From positions 11,044,793-11,108,792 of the forward strand of contig NC_021674.1 of the NCBI RefSeq assembly GCF_000247815.1: a stretch of 64,000 bases of DNA. The letters run 5' to 3'. Shown piece by piece: positions 54,113-64,000 of the stretch. The notes beneath the pieces were generated by a model. It saw only the letters and a program-made list of their open reading frames with translations, did no database searches and was not told the origin of the DNA. Position numbers and translations under genes: made by a program. This stretch comes from Ficedula albicollis. Lineage: Eukaryota > Chordata > Aves > Passeriformes > Muscicapidae. Position 1 is the stretch's first letter. Every line of letters begins with the position of its first letter.

Positions 54113-54128
54113 GAGAGAGACAGACAGA
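54113..54128. repeat. Left part of split AGAC microsatellite
   Basis: GAGAGAGACAGACAGA directly abuts the left end of the LTR-like element. The matching right part lies at 54444-54470. Confidence 0.75.
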
Positions 54129-54443
54129 TGTTGTTGGATGCTGCTGGGAACCAGGGAAAAAGCAGCCTTGAGGCTTTGCCTTTCTGAGGCCTTTACAAAG
54201 TCAAGGAATTATAACAATGATTATGCACCTGCAGGGTGCGTGAGAGACTTGATGTTTTGCAAAAGTATGTTTTCAGAGAGGTGTTGCCTTCTTGGACCAA
54301 TGAGTCTTTTCTACTTTGTTTTTCACTTATTAATCTATATAAAATGTAGTGTTTCTTTAAATAAAGCTCTCTTCTCTCTTGCTTCTCCATTACATGAGGG
54401 ACTATGTTGCATTATCCTTTTTGCCACTCCTGTAGACTTAAAT
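54129..54443 (+). mobile_element. Probable solo LTR of an avian endogenous retrovirus
   Basis: A segment of about 315 bp starts with TGTTGTTGG. It carries AGGCTTTGCCTTTCTGAGGC, then CCAAT at 54297-54301, a TATA-like TATATAAAA at 54336-54344 and AATAAA at 54360-54365, followed by CTCTCTTGCTTCTCC. This order of promoter and polyadenylation signals in a few hundred bases is typical of retroviral LTRs, and the phrases match songbird LTRs as I remember them. No gag/pol/env is adjacent, so it is a solo LTR. The 115-codon frame inside it is not a gene. The 3' boundary is uncertain (54443-54449), because it merges with the microsatellite. Confidence 0.55.
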
Positions 54444-54470
54444 AGACAGACAGACAGACAGACAGACAGA
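54444..54470. repeat. (AGAC)n microsatellite, right part
   Basis: Nearly seven uninterrupted AGAC units follow the LTR directly. Together with the GACAGACAGA on the left side, they suggest the LTR integrated into a pre-existing AGAC array. Confidence 0.95.
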
Positions 54471-57400
54471 GACACATCTATATAAAATACATTTTAACAT
54501 TAAAAAAAAAAAATTTTATGCATTGTCAATAAGCCACAATTAAAGTAACAGAGATGATCCCATCTCTGAATGAGACACCCTAAAAACCACTCAGCAATAG
54601 TCTTTTCATTAATCAGACCTCTAATTATGGCTCCTCCTCCAGCCAGTCTTTTCGCATACCCACAAAACCTTACTGTCTGAGAGGCAAAGACAACCCTGCT
54701 TTTTCCTATGCCAAGAGAGAAAATATGCATGGTGGTGCTGGCTTGCTTTTTCTCTCCTCAAGTACTGGGTTAAATGAGAATGTACATCTGTTTGTATTTT
54801 GTTTGCATTTAATAAACACATGAATTTTCAAGCCAGGCAGGACCATTTATCTCCTAGATTATCATTTGACCTTCTCTCTAATCTAGAGCAAAGAGGGATT
54901 TCTACAATCCTGAAAGTATTCATTTAAATATTATATCTATCACATCTCTTGGGAAATACTTCCACTAATCATTTATGTTTATTACTAAGCATATGGATCT
55001 CTTCTTTAGCCTAAATTTTTCTATTTTACACATCCAATTAGTGGACTTTGCTATGCTGTTTTCTCCTAAATCAATGTTTTAGAAAACAAAACCAAAAAGT
55101 CTGAGAAGTTTTCTCATGAGTAGGGGTGTGTAAACTCCTAGGTCCCCTGACCTAGTTTAGACTTTGTGTTCTGCCTGACACATTACAAACCAATGAACAA
55201 GCTGCTGAATTGCTTTTCTGAGGAATAAATCAAAACATTTATGTTGCTTGATGAAAGGGAATGTGGTGGGGAAAAAAAAAAGACAGAACCCAAAAGACTC
55301 AGCACAGTGTCACAGCACATCACACAGTGCCTTTACCATCCCACCAAAACCATGATTGCACCTTTCACAGGTTTGACTAAACAAATTCTTCTCTTAACTG
55401 TAAATATAATATAATCTTGTGCTACACTCTTTGACACATTACTGTTTGTGCTCTTTGAACTGTCCACATGAGGTGGCACCCTGAAAATACCCTGCAGAAT
55501 TGTTTGTTAAAATTCAGCACAGCTCTGATTGAGCTGGAGGCACATGCAGGCTCACTCCAGCTGATCATCTACAGTTCTGACAGCAGTTCAGGTGTAGCAA
55601 CAAGTGATTTGGGCACAAAGTACCAAATGCCAGTCTTTTCAACCAAGTACATAGAAATGAAGAATAGCAAGCACTGAAGACTGTGCCCTCTAATTGCAGC
55701 CTGGATATAAAAATCCAGATTTTGCTGCTGTGCCTGTGCACTTTGGAACTGCTAGAGTATTGAGTTTCTCTCATAGGGGGCTCCCAATATCTTTTCACCA
55801 TTTACAGAGGAAGATTGGAGGCAGATCCATTGGGTTACACATGAAAATCCTTCTGGTAGAACCACACTTTGGAAGCTTCCCATGAAAAGAAGAAACATTT
55901 TTAGACAGTGTCTCACTCTGGCCAGTTTTCAGGAAAGCTTTTGTAGGCTGCTCAGAGTTTAGCAGCAAGGAGAGCTGGATGCAGACTATGGAGCATCCCC
56001 TTCAATAAAAGGGGAAAATGAGAGGTTAGGAAGTTGAGATCTTTACTTTGGGTTGAATTGAATATCAAGTTCTACTTAAGAGCTTAGCCACAACCATATA
56101 TAAATAAGGTACAATTTCATTTCCTCTGAAGCTCTTTCCACAGCTCCTAAAATCTTGTCAGATAATCTTTCATGTTCTGACCTGACACTTCCAAACAAAA
56201 GCTGAGCCCCCTGTGGGAAGGGCTGAATCTCATAACCATGCCACATTTTCTGGTGCAGAAAAGCTACTAAGACAATGGTGAAAGTGCTTTAATCTTTCTA
56301 ACAGCTTTCATCATTAAATCCAATAGCACTATAAGATCTGAATAACACTACAAGACTGTCTTGTTATCATTACTCACCTGTCCTTATGCTCATTAGGCTG
56401 TATAATAAAGAAAACTGTCACATGCATTTTCTATTTATACACACGCTTTTGGCAAACTCATTTCCAGTTTTTCAACCTTTTATATTTCTTCTGCAGCATA
56501 ACTGAAGTTTCTTCAGTTTCGATTTCTAATACTGCTTGTTACTTGTTTAAAAATGCCAACTTTTCATTAAACATTATATTGCCTTTACATTTTTTCAATT
56601 TTTTTTATATTACAGCTGTTTGAAAACCTTGTTGTTCTTTTAATTTTGTGCATGTAAACTGCATAAACTGCCTTGAAAAATAACCTTAATCCTATTTTCA
56701 ATGTTGGCAAATGTTTCTGGTCATATTCACAATGCGTATAATACTGTTTGAGAAATTTTGCCGTATTATTATAACATATCTGTCCTGTACAGTCATGTTA
56801 TAATGATTTCTCAGATACTTAAACTCCATGGGATATGGGTATCAGGAGAGAAGACTTCAATCTGATACCGGATTCAGTGCATTAGGAAAACAGCAACATG
56901 TAAACTAAACATATATGTGGGAAAAGACAGGATGCTGCGTTATTCCAGTTAGGAGGGGGAGTTAGAATTGGTGTTTGGTTTCCTTTTTTTCAGAATGCAA
57001 GATTAACTTTATGATGCCTGTCTCTCCACAACTGTTATTCTTCACTAAAACTAAAATACTTTCTATATTTTCATTTCAAAATGACATCTCACAAAAATAA
57101 TCGATTATTGCTCTCTATTAAAACTGATTACCAATTTGAAAAATATTTCACATTTTTAAATGCTTCAGATACTTCTAAAGCATTTTCCTGGAAGTACACT
57201 TTTCTTCCTACAAACAGTAATGCTTAAATGAATACAAAAATAAACAAGTCTCAACAGCAGTAGGAACAAGTGAGGGGTTTGTTTCCACTGCAGGAAGGGA
57301 GCTGCTTCTTCTGGTCCAAGAAATCTTTTTATCTGGGCAGAAACACCACTGATGTCAGGATGTCTGCACCTAGCAAGAAGGAACAGTTCCAGCTGCCCAC

Positions 57401-58524
57401 ATGGCTGCCAAGTGAATGACAGCGTCAACCCCTTGTAGAGTTACTGCAGCTCCTCACTCGTGGCTCGGAAGCAGGAGGGCCACGCTTGTGTGGCGCCTGT
57501 CCAAGACTTGGCCATATGTCTCAGCAAAATAACAACCACAGCCCTTCACAGCAACACTGCTTCTGTCTTGGAGGGGTCTGCTAGCCCAGGAGTCTGAGCT
57601 GCTTTCCATTACCCAGTATGGATACACCCAGTGGGAAAATAACTCTTCAAGGCAAGGAAGATGCTTTCTACATGCTCCAAAAAGGTACCAGCTACTTCCT
57701 TGGGCTCCATAAAACTAATCAAGTAGAATAATGAATGAATTATATAAAAGGGGTTGAAAATTTTACTCTGAAAGACAAATGTCTGCTCTCTACCCATGCA
57801 GACTCAATCAGTACTTTAGCTCAAACACAGACATCTTTTTACTTTTAAGCACCATCCACTTTAAAAAGGGGAATGAGAGACTGCCACTTCTTGAAGACTC
57901 AGCAGCACTGGTCAAAAGGGTGAGTGTTACAGAAAGACATATATGGAAGTCACTGGGACAATCATAATTTCATGGACAGGCTTGAAAAGCTCGTTTGGGC
58001 AGAGGTAAAGAGCCCACTGAGTCCTTTAAAAGGATTTACACAACTAACATCAGTTATGTTGCATTGCTGTGAATTAGTCCATACTACTTCTGCTGAAATT
58101 TCTTTATAAACAGAAGTTGTTCATTAATTTATTGGGCTTTTGCAATTGACTTGGGAAATACTGGCCATGAAGAGAGCTCTCAATGAGGAAGAAGTGAAAC
58201 ATGGCAAGCATTGTTTTTTTCACATGATATGCAATATTTTCTTGATTTGAAGAGAATTCTGGCTTTGTGAGGACTAGCCTTCCACTTCCTTACACCAAAT
58301 AAAGCAATTTCAATGAAGAAATTTCTTTTCTATGATTCTCCACTAATTAATATGCATTAAACAGCAGCCCTCCATGATTTCTGATGAAAGAGGAGTCAGG
58401 TATCATCTTAATAGCTCACAATCAATTTTGCTGCCATTGGAAAAGAGCCCAGTCCTTTCACCTTTACTATCCCAAATAAGCCTCACTTCATATATTAGAC
58501 ATTAGGCAGAAGAGTGGGGAATAA
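54471..58524. other. Unique noncoding DNA
   Basis: No gene, RNA or transposon is recognised. A GC-richer patch at 57,425-57,500 has several CpGs but no further promoter or exon signal. Confidence 0.4.
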
Positions 58525-58631
58525 AGTGTCCTCAGCATCAACAGGATTACTCAGCAGAAATAAGATTACTTGAAAAAAAAACCCAGTGTCCTCAGCATCA
58601 ACAGGATTACTCAGCAGAAAAAAAAACCCAG
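58525..58631. repeat. 60-bp spaced duplication with shared A9CCCAG tail
   Basis: A 36-bp phrase beginning AGTGTCCTCAGCATC occurs identically at 58525-58560 and 58585-58620. A 15-bp GAAAAAAAAACCCAG follows each copy, at 58572-58586 and 58617-58631. The second copy therefore looks like a tandem duplicate with a small deletion between the phrase and the A-tract. Confidence 0.93.
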
Positions 58632-58950
58632 CTGTGGAAACATCAATTCCTACTGACAGTGGAGTCAGTAACAACTGGCTTTAAGAGATATTTAATACAT
58701 GCACAGTGGATTTCATCAACTGAAAAAAGGTGGACACCATAACATGGTGATGACTCAGTAAGCAGATGTCTTTCTGCACAGTAGCTAAGAAGTGAGACCT
58801 AAAAATTCTTAGCTCCCACTTCAAATAAAATAAATTGGTCCCTCAATTGCAAAAAGAAACATGTAGCTTAAGAACACCCGTGACTGATGTTGGAGACAGG
58901 ATGGACATCCACAATGGACTGCCAGGGAAGGTGTGGAGTCCACTGGGAGC

Positions 58951-59089
58951 TGCAGAAAGGTATTAATTAATTTTGGTGGTGCATTAGCTCTGAAACCTCT
59001 GTCCAATTAAATTTCAGCAGTGCAGAAAGGTATTAATTAATTTTGGTGGTGCGTTAGCTCTGAAACCTATGTCCAATTAAATTTCAGCA
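58951..59089. repeat. 70-bp tandem duplication (two copies)
   Basis: Unit 58951-59020 is repeated at 59021-59089/90 with three differences (A/G at 58983, C/A at 58999 and the last base). The unit contains TATTAATTAATTTTGG and CCAATTAAATTTCAGCA. The copies have diverged a little, so this duplication is older than the 753-bp one. Confidence 0.95.
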
Positions 59090-59090
59090 A

Positions 59091-61159
59091 TATCAACTCT
59101 CCTGGCCAATCTAGTCCTGCAAGGAAGAAAAGACATGAAGATTTGCACAAGCTGCCATTGCAGACAGATTGTTACAGCACTGAGAGAGAGTAAAATTTTG
59201 AAGAAAAAAACTGCCTTCCTGGCTTTCAGCAAGTTAGTGCTTGCATGAAAATATGAAAGCCTTGATCTCAGTTAGGGTATCTAAACACTTGGCTAACACA
59301 AATAGTAAATGAAAATACTATGTGGCAATCTTCAGCTAGGTTTGTTTTTGCTTTGTTTCTTCTAATATGTAACACGAAGATGAAGAATGAGGCTTACATT
59401 TGACAAGATAAATATATATATGAATTTACTGTTTCATCACGCATCTCTACTGTAATTATAAACACAGTATCTGTGGACATTTCCTACTGCCTTGCAGTAT
59501 TTTGCAGTAAATCAAAGTAATCTGCAGGTTCCACTGCAATCTCAATGAATTTTTCAATTGCCTCTCTTGCATTTCAACAGAAATCATTTCGCTGAAATTA
59601 TGAAACATGCATTAGCGATTAATGCTTCCAAAATTTCACATTACTGTCAGATCACTAATACATTGCCTTTCATAATCCAATTTGTTCACACACTAAAGTA
59701 CACAAAACATGCAGAGCTTAGCAAATCGCCTTCTAAAATGTCACAGGTTTTTTTTTTAATTATTCCTTGAAGGGAAAAGAAACACATTGCAAGCCTTCTT
59801 TCTGCCTTTCATGTATAAGGTTCAGGACTCGACAAAGAACACAGACCTTGAACACACTTTGCTGCTCGTGAGTCAAAGTCTTTATCAAGACACAAAGTCC
59901 TTGCTGTGCCATGAGCATGTCCTGTGGTAAAACATAAAAAAATCTTATTGGACAGAGCTGATCCACCAACTAGAAATGATGGATCAAAGCAGCCATACAT
60001 TTTTTTTATTTTATTTCTTGGTTTTTGTGGGTTTTTTTAGGGAGATGGAAAAACAAACAGATGCTTACTTTTTGCTTACACACCAGCCAGCATTTCCAGT
60101 TCAAACTGCAATAATTTAAAGTGTACCAAGGTCTGGGTTACTGAGCAGTTGGGGACAAGAAGGGTTTGGGAAGCAAATAGGATTTTAAAAAGCACAACAA
60201 AAAAAGCCTTACAGAGTATCTCAAAACTCTTGAGACATTCCTATATCTTCTCCTTCTAAGACAAACAAGTCATAAACAGATTTATTTAAAAGTGCACAGC
60301 AGCATCACACAGTACAAAGAAGAGAGAAAGTAGAGATGAAATTCAGTAAGAGTTTAGTCTTCAGCAGGTTCAGGACTTTCTCTCTGAAGCCTCCTAATTA
60401 GCGGATATTCCTTCATTGACTGGCCAATTAATAAAATCAGGTTACAGAGCTGGCCCTGAAGTGGGGAGAAAGGAGTAACTGACCAGTGATTTCAGACATC
60501 TTCCTCCTCTCAGCTTTCCAGCTGCATAGAGGCAGGTGTGTCCTGAGTAGCCCTTGGGAGCACAGAGGAGAGACATTTGGTAGATGCATTAGATTGTCAG
60601 GGTGAGTGAGACTCAGAGAGAGGCATTGAAACCTTTGTAAGGAGCATGAGGAATAGGCAGAAGACAGAACATGGTCAGATGAAGAATACTCAAAAAAAGT
60701 ATACACTTCAGTGAACAATGGAACAGGGACGAAAGGAAAAAAAGGGTTTGGTTTTTTTTACCCCAAACTAACCGTGGAGGAAGAAAGAGAAAGCAGAGGG
60801 CCTGGCTATTCAGAAGCAGAATGATGTAACAAATGTTGGCAAGAGATGATACAGAAGATGAAATGAAGGAGTGAACTTGGGAGCCAGAGGTTAACAGGGT
60901 CTCATGGCTAACACAAAGAAATAGCACAGACAAAAAATTTTCTCGTGTTCAGTACAGGTTTCAGCAGACTGTTATGCTTCCCCAGATGAGATACAATCTG
61001 CAGTTGTTCTACTTAGTGTTTAAAAAAAAATTAAGGGCACATTTGTATAAAAGCTCTGACACCACTTGATGATGAAAGAGCAAACCCTCTGCTTGAAATG
61101 CTCCAAAGGTCTCATGATTCTCAGCCTCCTCAAGATCTTTCCCCCCCACTTCCCTGCAG
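59091..61159. other. Unique noncoding DNA
   Basis: No gene or transposon is recognised. A T-rich stretch lies at 60,001-60,040. Confidence 0.4.
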
Positions 61160-61453
61160 AAAAGCCATGCAAGCAGTGCGTCCTCTTTTCTGCGAGTCTC
61201 TGCGAGCTCAGTCCTGTCAGTCTCTAACACATGGGGACCATCCTGCAGTTCTTCCTCAGATGATGGCAATAAAAGTTGATTGCCACGCAGTCATGGCATT
61301 TCAGCAGTCCAAGCTGTTCTGGCTTTGGAAAATCGAGGGGGGTGGGGCATTAGCTGGAAACATCCAACTGGCTGCCAAACAGGGCCAGCATACCCCAATG
61401 AGAAACCCCCTGTGCATGACTGCAGTTGACCAGTATTTTTTTCCAAGTTGGAG
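61160..61453 (+). other. Candidate exon bounded by near-consensus splice sites
   Basis: A strong acceptor (TTTCCCCCCCACTTCCCTGCAG, 61138-61159) and a consensus donor (GGAG|GTGAGT, 61453/61454) enclose exactly 294 bp. One plus-strand frame is open across all of it (phase 2 on both sides) and closes at the TGA inside the donor. The peptide (for example KLFWLWKIEGGG, IQLAAKQGQHTP) matches no family I recognise. It could be a noncoding-RNA exon, a coding exon of an unrecognised gene, or chance. No partner exon is identified. Confidence 0.2.
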
Positions 61454-63626
61454 GTGAGTTCTTGACTCCACAACACACTAGTTTTTAGACACTCTTTTCA
61501 CATCTTGAATGCACATTGTGTGCAAAGCCTGAAGAGACCTAAGTGGCATTTCTGAATTAAAATGTAAAAACCAATGTTTTAGACATGCTAGGGTATGCAG
61601 TGCTTGCTGTATACAGCACTCAATACAAAATCTGGTGCAGAAAGTTTGTCTTCAGTATAAAACTTTGCAACAAAACTAAAACCAAACAAAATCAGCCAAC
61701 CAAGCTCAAAAAACTTGGCTATGTTCCTACCTCTGTCATAGGCAGTTTTGACCCTGCCTTTCCTTACCCATATGTAAAATGAAGTTTGACACTGCTCTGT
61801 TGTTGCTGGGGCAGCACTTCAGTGCTATGATGCAATAATGTTTGGTTGATTTTTTTAAGTGAAGTGTCCTCTCTCCCTGTGTATCATCGAGAGTTCTCTC
61901 ACGAACTGGACTTATAGTTTGGTTAGCTAAAGCAGCAAACATGAAACAAATATAAAATGAAGTCCACAACACCCCTCATCTTTGTGCCCATTTGCCTTCA
62001 TTCTGTAATCAAATACCAGGACTATAAATAACTACATAAACAAGGAGAGGCAGACAGAATACACTGTGGAAAGAGACTCGCTCGGGCTGATACAAAGCAG
62101 CATGCACTGAGCCAAATCTCTGTGCAGGATTGGGTCCTCAAGCTTTCCCTTAATGACTCCACTGAGTCTCTGACCTCAGCAATGCTGAGTACAAACAAAA
62201 CCTGCACAAATGAAGGTGGAATATTGTGCCGAACTACATCACTGCAGGACAGAGAGGTACATGACAGCAAAGGATAACACAAGCCAGCCTGTGGGAAATA
62301 AGCAACTGTCAGCACTCACATGTGAGTGTTAAAGTTATGTATTTTTAAGTGTGTATTTACACAATCTCAGATATCAGATGTTGAAGCTAGTCACACATGC
62401 TGGTTTCACAGTCACTGCACAGGGGAAAAAAAGCAAAATGCTCTTTCCTATGGACAGAAAGCGACAGTGTAAAAGTCCATGCAGCCTTTTATTAGCTGAA
62501 TCATCCTTGCTGTAGCTGACCTAGAGTCTTTTGCACCTAATGTTTTCAGGGAGATAATTTTCACAGCATACCTCAGCTTCTTAGAATGCTCTCAGAGAGC
62601 AAAGTCAATCCCAGGTCACTCTTCCAGTGTAGTTTCCTTTGTACTAAATCCTACTTTCAAGAAAATTCTTGCCATGGTTCAATGGTATTTAACCTATCAT
62701 ATAATATCCAGGTTTACTGTGTTAGAAGAAGCAGAACAGTATTAAGCTTTTCCCACAAGCCTGTGATTGCATTTGACCCAGTAACCTGTATTAGATTAAC
62801 ATTTATTCTACAACTCCACTGCAAGCCTTGGACCTGGCTGAGCAGTAGTTTATAGAGGACACTAACCATTTTTACAAGTGGAGCAGGAAAAGGGAATTGA
62901 ATCTGAGGGAGTAATTCCAAACAAGTATGTTGCTGCAGCGGTTAAATTGTTTATACGAGGAGTTGGGGAATTACATCTGACTGACCTCTCTTTTTATCTG
63001 CTTAAAAGACAAAGTGCAGGTCTCCATGGCGAGAGCTAACTCCTGCGGAATGCAGAATAAAAATGCATCATAGCAATAGAACCTCAATCCCCATCAACAA
63101 GGAGGGGGATCTTCAAAGGAATTTAAGCACGTTAAAATCGCCAGGATTAAAAAGGTTTTCACATTAGCCTACAAACATGTTCCTAAGCATTCCTGCTCAC
63201 AAACCAGGCACTCTCCAGCACTTGCCAAACAAGCTGGGGGACAGGAGAAAGGAGGTGGTGGTGGTGTTGCTTTTTATTTATTAATGTAGTTTTGCATTAA
63301 CTTTAACTTCATGCGAGTGTAGCTAGAATAGGATTTTTATTATCAGCATTTAGAACAGAGGAGGCCAAATCTTATGCTCCATTGACTGATTAAATCCTCT
63401 GAGGACTTTAGTTCATACAGTTGAAACAGCTTCTAAATACTACAGAAAAAGGATAAGCTTTAAAATCTGTCAGGAAAACCACTACAGAAGGCTACAAGGG
63501 GTAGGCTTCAACAGGCAATACCTAGGTCTCTTCCATTTAAAAATGTACCAGGTCAAAAGCTGGGCAAGAGGATTATCATAATAAAATTTCATTTCATGTG
63601 ATGTTTCCAACATATCTAAATTTATT
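61454..63626. other. Unique noncoding DNA with one motif-dense block
   Basis: No gene or transposon is recognised. The stretch 62,930-63,180 (TTAAATTGTTTATACGAGG, GCTTAAAAGACAAAGTGCAG, CTCCATGGCGAGAGC, TTAAAATCGCCAGG) has retained CpGs and dense binding-site-like words, resembling a conserved noncoding element. This is inference only. Confidence 0.35.
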
Positions 63627-63645
63627 CATCATCATCATCATCATC
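63627..63645. repeat. (CAT)6 trinucleotide repeat
   Basis: Six CAT/ATC units in TTCATCATCATCATCATCAT. Confidence 0.9.
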
Positions 63646-64000
63646 TTATCGGCCTCTTTTCCCACCAGTATCATATAGCTAGTAGATGTGTAAAGGATAT
63701 ATTAATAAAAAACACCTAAACAAACAACCAAAAAAAAACACATTACAAAAGAAATTAAATTAACTTCTCTCCCATTTCTCCAAGTCAAAAAGCCACCCAG
63801 TTTCCTGAAAAATGCAAGCATACTCCCAGAAAACAATGATGCAGCTGAAGTAACACAAACTTAATCTAGTATTTTCAAAGTTCAACATTTAGAAATGAGA
63901 AAACATTCACTGTCAATATAATTTAGATTCATTCCGCCACTCTAAGAGCCTCTTCTGAATGCAACAGGAGGAATTTACAAACTGAACTCCAAAACTGTTG
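63646..64000. other. Unique noncoding DNA to the window end
   Basis: An A-rich CAAAC/CAACC tract lies near 63716-63740. Nothing else is recognised. Confidence 0.45.

Noticed and set aside
54138..54485. 115-codon open frame
   Set aside because: It lies almost wholly inside the solo LTR and runs into the AGAC microsatellite.
58320..58335. CR1 end in plus orientation (TTTTCTATGATTCTCC)
   Set aside because: Only one octamer-like word is present and the sequence to its left does not follow the CR1 tail layout.

Overview
This window looks like nuclear DNA from a bird, probably a songbird. It is AT-rich and gene-poor. Two 5'-truncated CR1 retroposon tails (2526-2880 and 7663-7890) have the layout of the avian CR1 3' region. 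Two stretches (about 45.4-46.7 kb and 54.13-54.44 kb) look like avian endogenous-retrovirus long terminal repeats (LTRs). I found no bacterial-type gene, no operon and no complete recognisable protein-coding gene. Most open frames are short and have random-looking composition. The window is best read as an intergenic desert or the inside of a very long intron.

Layout. 0-12 kb: unique AT-rich DNA with a 43-bp direct repeat and the two CR1 tails. 12-21 kb: unique DNA with a (CATCT)9 microsatellite, A-rich tracts and several homeodomain-motif-rich stretches that resemble conserved noncoding elements. 21.19-22.85 kb: an uninterrupted run of 1,655 cytosines, flanked on the right by a G-quadruplex-capable TTCCC array. 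This is the most abnormal object in the window and is most likely an assembly or base-calling artefact. 23-39 kb: unique DNA with an 83-bp tandem duplication, an A-rich CAAA tract, a coding-looking pair of minus-strand segments near 33.7-34.2 kb, and a possible very old tRNA-type SINE near 36.6 kb. 39.3-40.8 kb: an apparently perfect 753-bp head-to-tail duplication ending in a pyrimidine tract. 41-49 kb: a 12-bp perfect hairpin, a C15-A16-C13-A27 block, and a decayed LTR whose left end has kept many CpGs. 50-64 kb: a probable solo LTR lodged in an AGAC microsatellite, two short tandem duplications at 58.5 and 59.0 kb, and an open segment at 61.2 kb bounded by near-consensus splice sites.

Nothing here forms a multi-gene system. 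The points worth a second look are structural (poly-C, exact and near-exact tandem duplications, the LTR inside a microsatellite), three candidate exons of unknown identity, and a CpG-retaining LTR segment that could act as a promoter. Family assignments for repeats rest on remembered features of avian repeat families, because no database search was possible.
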